From Beroe forskalii (taxonomy: Eukaryota; Ctenophora; Nuda; Beroida; Beroidae): 64,000 nt of DNA. The stretch is from assembly GCA_011033025.1 (NCBI GenBank), contig WFMF01000009.1, positions 620,001 through 684,000 of the forward strand, written 5' to 3'. A program made the position numbers and the translations under genes. The notes below the pieces were generated by a model. It ran no database searches. It had not been told where the DNA came from and worked only from the letters and a program-made list of their open reading frames with translations. Positions within the stretch are counted from its first letter, which is position 1, and every line of letters begins with the position of its first letter. This document shows positions 58,491 to 64,000 of this stretch, piece after piece.

Positions 58491-58965
58491 GCAGTAGTAC
58501 CTAATACTGGTGACATTGACAATGATTATAAAATCGAAGTAGATCTTTTGTCAATTTCATTTTTAAGTTATGTTATCAATGACTACTAACAAGTTATCAT
58601 ATAATATGCGCATATACAGCACACGTCATCACTGGATGGTGATGCAGTGTACCTACTTAGATTTAGAATGTAATGTACACCCTTTAGTACATTAAACAGT
58701 TTGGCGGTACTTCAGTACAACATTCATGTTTTTCACAAAACTCAATAGCAGGGTAATCTCGTGATTGTACACAATTATGCGATGTAATTATGAAAGTAAC
58801 ATTTTTCAGGCAGGGGGTGCCGATGAGCCAATGGGACATTCAAAGGCATTTCACATGAATAAGATTACGTACAGAGCGTCGTACAGAGCGTCATAGCAGG
58901 CTATATAAGGTGAGCAAATGTATATCTATACAAAACATGCTGATCACATGGTTTTGTCCCGCATA

Positions 58966-59655
58966 TCATGGGTATATACATCCATAGCAACCACGAGTTC
59001 CCATAGCAACCGACCTACAAATTGAAGATTTTTGGTATTTTTGACATTTAGATCTAAGCCACATTTTCTGTTTTGATTTAACTCATCATGCAGGATGGAT
59101 GTTTCGATTTTGTGAAAAGTTTCAGTAATCATGACCATTCAATGCTGAATTTCGAGATTTTCAGGTTGCTATTCACTTTCTTAGCGGCCACACGAGTTTC
59201 CATAGCAACCTGATTTAAAATTCAAGGATTTTCACTTAAATAAGTCCCAAATTCCACCCAAGAAAACTACATCGAACATGCATTGAACCACTATTGAGCT
59301 AGATTAAAACTGTATTTGAACATTTTGTATTGTCTACTTCCCTTTCTATCAACAATAGCATTGAAATGAATGGCAATTACCCAGTTTTATTTCTTAAAGA
59401 AACCCAGATTTTTCCATTTTGAGTTCAGTTGCTATGGAAACTTGTGTGGTTATGAAAAGTCATAACAACTGAAAATCTCGATATTCAGCGTTGACTGGTC
59501 ATGATTACTGAAACTTTCACAAAATCGAAATATCTATCCTGTATGATGAGTTATCAAAACAGAAAATGGCTTCTAGATCTAAATGTCAAGAATGCCAAAA
59601 ATCTTCAATTTTTAGGTCGGTTGCTAAGGGAGCCTAATGATTTGCTATGGATGTC
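58966..59655. mobile_element. ~690-bp foldback element inside the left arm
   Basis: ATCCATAGCAA at the left and TTGCTATGGAT at the right bound long arms (about 58980-59220 and 59420-59650) sharing TTAGATCTA, TTCGATTTTGTGAAA, GTAATCATGACCA and GTTTCCATAGCAAC. The spacer of ~200 bp contains no gene. Confidence 0.75.
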
Positions 59656-59787
59656 ATAACAACCTAAATCTCAGAATTCGCCATTCTTTGGTTATATTTA
59701 AAGAATATTTTTACAGAATCGAAGAAATATCGGCTGTATTTTCGAATGATCAAAAAGTAAAAAGGGTCAAGACTTTTGGCGCACCTG

Positions 59788-60263
59788 TGATATACCTTAC
59801 AAGACATATTTAAAAGATTGAAATTTGGGGATTTTTCGAAAAAATCCCCATATTTTTCGTTCCCCCCGATCCCAAAAAATTATTTCCCCCAAATTAGTTA
59901 ATTGCGGGTTTGTGATTTGACTAACAGTACATGAAATATGGAACTCCCAGACAAATTTCAATAAGTATATCAGTGCAGAAGAGTTCAAAATATCTAAAAT
60001 GCAGTTATTCCAAATAAAACCTTCTACACTCGACTCGATGAAAGGGATCTTGTACTGGAAATTCTACCATCGATCACCTCAGAGATATTGGCCTTTCTGA
60101 AGTTCAGTTTATTCCCCAAAAGCTACCTTATTTTTTCGAATTTGAAAAAGGCGAAAAATCTAATTTAATTTGGGATTTTTGAAAAAAATCCTTATGGCTG
60201 AACCCCCAAAATTTCGATCCCCGGAATTATTGTCCCATGTTATTTTATCTTGTAAGGTATATC
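59788..60263. mobile_element. ~476-bp inverted-repeat element inside the left arm
   Basis: TGTGATATACCTTACAAGA at the left end matches the complement TCTTGTAAGGTATATCACA at the right end. The interior carries GGGGATTTTTCGAAAAAATCC and related inverted words. It lies between the foldback at 58966 and segment B. Confidence 0.75.
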
Positions 60264-60989
60264 ACATAATACATGGTGTAAATATATGGACCAATTCTAT
60301 ATTGGTAAACTGGTAGGCGATGGCAGAATGTCTGCATGTACATGATACACACATGGTCACATGGTACAATCGTGGTACTGACTTCAAAAGTGTGTAGTGT
60401 GTACGTCATCAATGGATGGCGATGCAATGAATATGATGTACATTTTACAGTGACAATTAAAGAAAGTGTTTCAGTACTTCAGAACAACATTCACGCTGTA
60501 CACAAAACCACAACATTATATTGCATTTTGATCTCGTGATTTCGAACACTTTTGTTCAATTCGTACCCTTAAATTTTCTTTAAGTGTTAAAGTTGGTCCG
60601 TCGTTAATCCGTTGATTTGCACCTTTCAGAAATAGTAATTGTTTATTGCCATTTTCGCTTTTAATTCGTAGAACTTCCAGCCATTCTTTGTAAAATGTTA
60701 ATGGTTGTATCAAGTCCATGCCAATTAGGTAAGTCATTTTGATATATATCGTTATCAAATGCATTTCATGAAGTGTTGATTCCGGGCATGTGATAGATGT
60801 AATAATCTGCCGTTAAATTTCGCACGTCAGTCACATTTATATTCTATGTACCTATCAAACTACAAACTATAGGACAAATCAAGTGCTTTTTAATAATACC
60901 GAGTTGACGGGGTGAAAGGGTAACATTTAAAAAGCACGATGAACCCAGAAGAATTTAACTCAATTTGAATATCTGCGTTAAAATCTGCG

Positions 60990-62260
60990 AGTGCAACTTA
61001 TCAAAAATGTGCCGAATTTCATTGATAAAATTGGTAGCATTTTGGTTGCATCACAGGAAAAAAAAATAATATTTTTACCTTATAATACATCTAACATCAA
61101 ATCAACGCACCAAGGGAATTTCATAATATGTTCACCCAATACTAAGTATAAATATTATATGAAGACATACTATTGAGGAAACTTATTAGTTCACCCAATA
61201 ATTCATAACACAATACTATAATCATATTAACCCATCAAATAATGCAATTTGCCCTGTTAACTTAATAACATAATCAACAAGTTGTTACATCAAATTAGAG
61301 AATCAAATCTGCCCATCCATCACCATTCACCATGCTACATTATTATTATTATTATTAACATAACAAATAAGCTAATAACCTGAATATAATCCGCTCAGTA
61401 CTCAGTCATTAATTTGTAATATTACATAAACAACTTAATAAGAGAATTTTAGTCTGTTACCCAATAATACATAAAATTATGTCAATATCACAAATAAGTA
61501 AAGTTAGTAGAAACAAAGTAAAATATGATATAAACAAACTAAAAATAGAATTTAATCTAGTCACCTAATATTATATAACATAATACTTAATAGATATCTT
61601 TATCAATTAATAGAATGATAAATAATAATAAATTAGAACTAAATCTGTATAAATGTACCTAACACGACATAATAACCTTTTTACTTGTTATAACATGTAG
61701 GATAGTAGGATGTTAGAATATCAAAAAAGGGAAATTACTCGGTTATCCAATACTACGTAACTTTGTTTTAACCATCAAATAAGGATATCCAATATTCATC
61801 ATGTTCAACCAATACTTTATAACATTCCATTAAGTACATCAACTTACCATAAAAGGGAACTCACTCTTTTACCAAATACCATTTAGCATCGTAGGAACTT
61901 AAACCGTTAATTTAGGGATTCTGCCCAATCAAAAATTCGTTTTATGTATACAAATATGGTAGTTTATATCTCTGCACCTAACAAATTTTTACAACAAATT
62001 ATAGAATGATAGGTTCTCTAACTAATAATTAAATTTACTTGGTCCATCCAATCATATTAAACATCGAATTATTTAAGACGACTGTTTGAACTGCAGTGTG
62101 CACGGCTTGAGTTTGTATGGCGTACGCCATATAATATACATGTTATTTATTTTGGTCTGCGTGCCGCACGGACCTGGGCATTGTGCACCAGGGTGCATTT
62201 CGAACTGCCTGTTTAACACATCAAATAAGGGAATTTAGTCTGTTTACCACAATACGAAAC
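60990..62260. repeat. AT-rich degenerate repeat, ~60-80-bp units
   Basis: Recurring words CATCAAATAAGGGAATTTAG, TCTGTTTACC, ACCCAATAC and ATAACATAAT suggest many diverged tandem units forming the centre of the inverted-repeat structure. There is a short (ATT)n run at 61341-61356. No coding capacity is seen. Confidence 0.6.
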
Positions 62261-62654
62261 AACAGTACAGAAGGGTTTGATTCTGGTCCCCATACAAGAG
62301 ATTCAGAAACAGGACATTCTTGTCCATTTCTTGTCCTGGATACTAGTAGTAAATAAGAAATGGAGGAGAAGCCTTTGCCTTTTTCATCGCCTTAAAAAGA
62401 AATTGAGCATATGTTTTCGGCTCAAGCCAGTTAGGCAGATAACTTCTTGAGTTGAGGCCATTGGGGTTTATTACCCAACTGGCACTTATAGTTAAGCGTT
62501 CAATAGTTTGCATAGTCACCTGCCCTCTGCTATTTAGACTTTTTGGCACGCCAACATATCAGCCTCGCCGCTCGCGGCACGACCGTTACTCCTCAGACTT
62601 AATTGTTAAATGTGAGGAGTCTTGTCGTTCGGCACAGCGCATCTTCGGAAGCGC

Positions 62655-62765
62655 ATCTACATACATACATACATAGCATTTTGGTTAGAATGGCATAAAT
62701 GGGAGTCAGTAGGGGTTCACCATGGGGTCAGTGGGGGTTCACCAGGGGTCAGTAGGGGGTCGATA
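62655..62765 (+). repeat. (ACAT)n microsatellite and GGGGTCAGTAGGGGTTCACC minisatellite
   Basis: About five CATA units at 62658-62677, then from ~62700 three or four units of an 18-20-bp GGTTCACCA-GGGGTCAGT repeat. Confidence 0.7.
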
Positions 62766-62908
62766 TTGGTTCATTTCAAGATAGATTTTGAAGTTCAAAT
62801 CGACAAAAATTGGGTTCAAGAGGTTTGTACGATCAAATTGTGATGTGATCCATGTATACAATCACGAGGAAAATAACAGCATGAATGTTGTATTGAAGTA
62901 CCGAAACA

Positions 62909-63036
62909 GATATTTCAAAATTTTTAGTTCTTTCTGAGTAGACTCAAATAGAAGCAGTTTTTAAATCACTCGAGCTTCATTAAACTGCTTATAATTGAGT
63001 CAACTCAGAAAGAATTAAAAATTTTTGAAATATCAG
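62909..63036. repeat. ~125-bp hairpin
   Basis: ATATTTCAAAATTTTTAGTT and CTTTCTGAGTAGACTCAA pair with TTGAGTCAACTCAGAAAG and AATTAAAAATTTTTGAAATAT. The inner part also has AAGCAGTTT/AAACTGCTT. It lies on the inner side of segment B' of the long inverted repeat. Confidence 0.75.
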
Positions 63037-64000
63037 TTATCATGAGACTCAGAAACAGCGCACTGCTACTAAAGTACTAAGCTACTTTGTGCACCGAAAC
63101 ATGTACTGTACCAATTCCATTCTTTCATTACATCACCATCCATTTTTGACGTACACACTTCACACCACTGCCTCAAATGTATCACCTGATAATATCATGC
63201 GACCGGCAATGTGTAGCGTGTGTATAATTGTAAATGCAGACATTCTGCCATCTCCTACCAGTTTGCCAATATAGAATTGGTCCATGTATTTGCATAGTAT
63301 ATAATGTGATCTATATTATATACCTACGATATGCGGGACAGAACCATGTGATCAGCATGCTTGTATATAGATATACATTTGCTCACCTTATATAGAGTGT
63401 ATTGTACCTATAGCCTGCTCTGTACGTAATCTTATTCATGTGAAATGCCTGAAATGTACCTTCTTCACCGCGTTGCTGTTGAAGTCCCATTGGCTCATCG
63501 GCACCCCTGCCTGAAAATGTTACTTTTCATAATTACATCGCACAATTAGTTGTGTACAATCACGAGATTAACACCCTGCTATTGAGTTTTGTGAAAAACA
63601 TGAATGTTGTACTGAAGTACCGCCAAACTGTTTAATGTACTAAAGGGTGTACATTACATTCTAAATCTAAGTAGGTACACTGCATCACCATCCAGTGATG
63701 ACGTGTGCTGTATATGCGCATATTATATGATAACTTGTTAGTAGTCATTGATAACATAACTTAAAAATGAAATTGACAAAAAGCATCTACTTCGATTTTA
63801 TACTCATTGTCAATGTCACCAGTATTAGGTACTACTGCAGAGTTTCTATGGTTAGATATCATGTTTAAGAGTTGCCAGGCCATCATAGGAGCCACGCCCA
63901 ACCTTGAGCCACGCCCAAAAATCCCATCTTTCCTGCCAATATGGTGGCCAAAAGGGACAAGTTTGGACATGCGATTTCAGCCGAAAAATCACTCCAAATC

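Larger units (their letters stand above)
58491..63840. repeat. long inverted-repeat structure, arms >0.5 kb
   Basis: The left arm segment A (58491-58963) matches the reverse complement of 63335-63840, from GCAGTAGTACCTAATACTGG to CCCGCATATC, with small indels. A second segment B (about 60246-60520) matches the reverse complement of ~63070-63310, including CCAATTCTATATTGG and GGCAGAATGTCTGCAT. In the right arm A and B are adjacent; in the left arm 1.28 kb of other hairpin elements separates them. Both A copies start at a splice-acceptor-like CAG and open a frame reading VVPNTGDIDN(D/E)YKIEVD. No transposase is recognised. Confidence 0.85.

Overview
The window is nuclear DNA of an animal. It has spliced genes with GT-AG introns, first exons that begin at an ATG, AATAAA signals, and animal-type domains (LDL-receptor class A repeats, an Ig-like domain, a CAP-Gly domain, an SH3BGRL-family thioredoxin fold). 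CR1-like LINE fragments and several families of short inverted-repeat DNA elements fill much of the rest. The sequence is AT-rich with islands of very GC-rich repeat. I see nothing that fixes the species. An invertebrate, possibly a non-bilaterian with compact nested genes, is an inference only. There are no bacterial operons, CRISPR arrays, rRNA genes or convincing tRNA genes.

Layout. Positions 1-10,100 are repeats: a degenerate ~27-bp minisatellite bounded by two inverted (A8CC)n hairpins. It is interrupted by a 3.7-kb foldback element (3340-7032) with a perfect 8-bp target duplication. A 647-bp hAT-type MITE follows (9417-10063). A three-exon SH3BGRL-like gene (minus, 10666-11232) is followed by a decayed CR1-like LINE (minus, ~11.8-15.5 kb), a GC-rich repeat (16.5-17.1 kb) and a 1.13-kb tandem element with an 11-bp target duplication (17457-18586). 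A gene cluster occupies 18.9-25.2 kb: a 548-aa beta-propeller/coiled-coil protein (plus), a convergent single-pass membrane protein whose cytoplasmic tail has an ITAM-like motif (minus), a divergent zinc-finger protein (plus), and the 5' exons of a large CAP-Gly gene (plus).

The CAP-Gly gene is the centrepiece. I can chain 18 exons from 23263 to 43515 with consistent reading phase: a Ser/Arg-rich N-terminus, coiled coils, a charged low-complexity region, and a C-terminal CAP-Gly domain. Three further ATG exons (26846, 30944, 35119) all end in phase 0 before the same shared exon at 35475, which suggests alternative promoters. The last of them would add a transmembrane anchor. The intron at 37-40 kb holds a nested, opposite-strand gene for a secreted Ig/LDLa protein. 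One splice donor has been copied into a five-fold tandem array (42537-42704).

From 44 kb to the end, repeats dominate: GC-rich repeats, TTAGGG-containing inverted-repeat elements (46.5-47.0 kb), a 581-bp foldback made of CCATTGGATCC-like motifs, and a degenerate satellite (52-54 kb). A 5'-truncated LINE with a nearly intact reverse-transcriptase C-terminus and a 10-bp target duplication lies at 55442-57013. A >5-kb inverted-repeat structure (58491-63840) contains further nested hairpins. A small secreted-protein gene (48495-49108, minus) and one lone terminal exon (49721-49809, minus) are the only host-gene candidates there.
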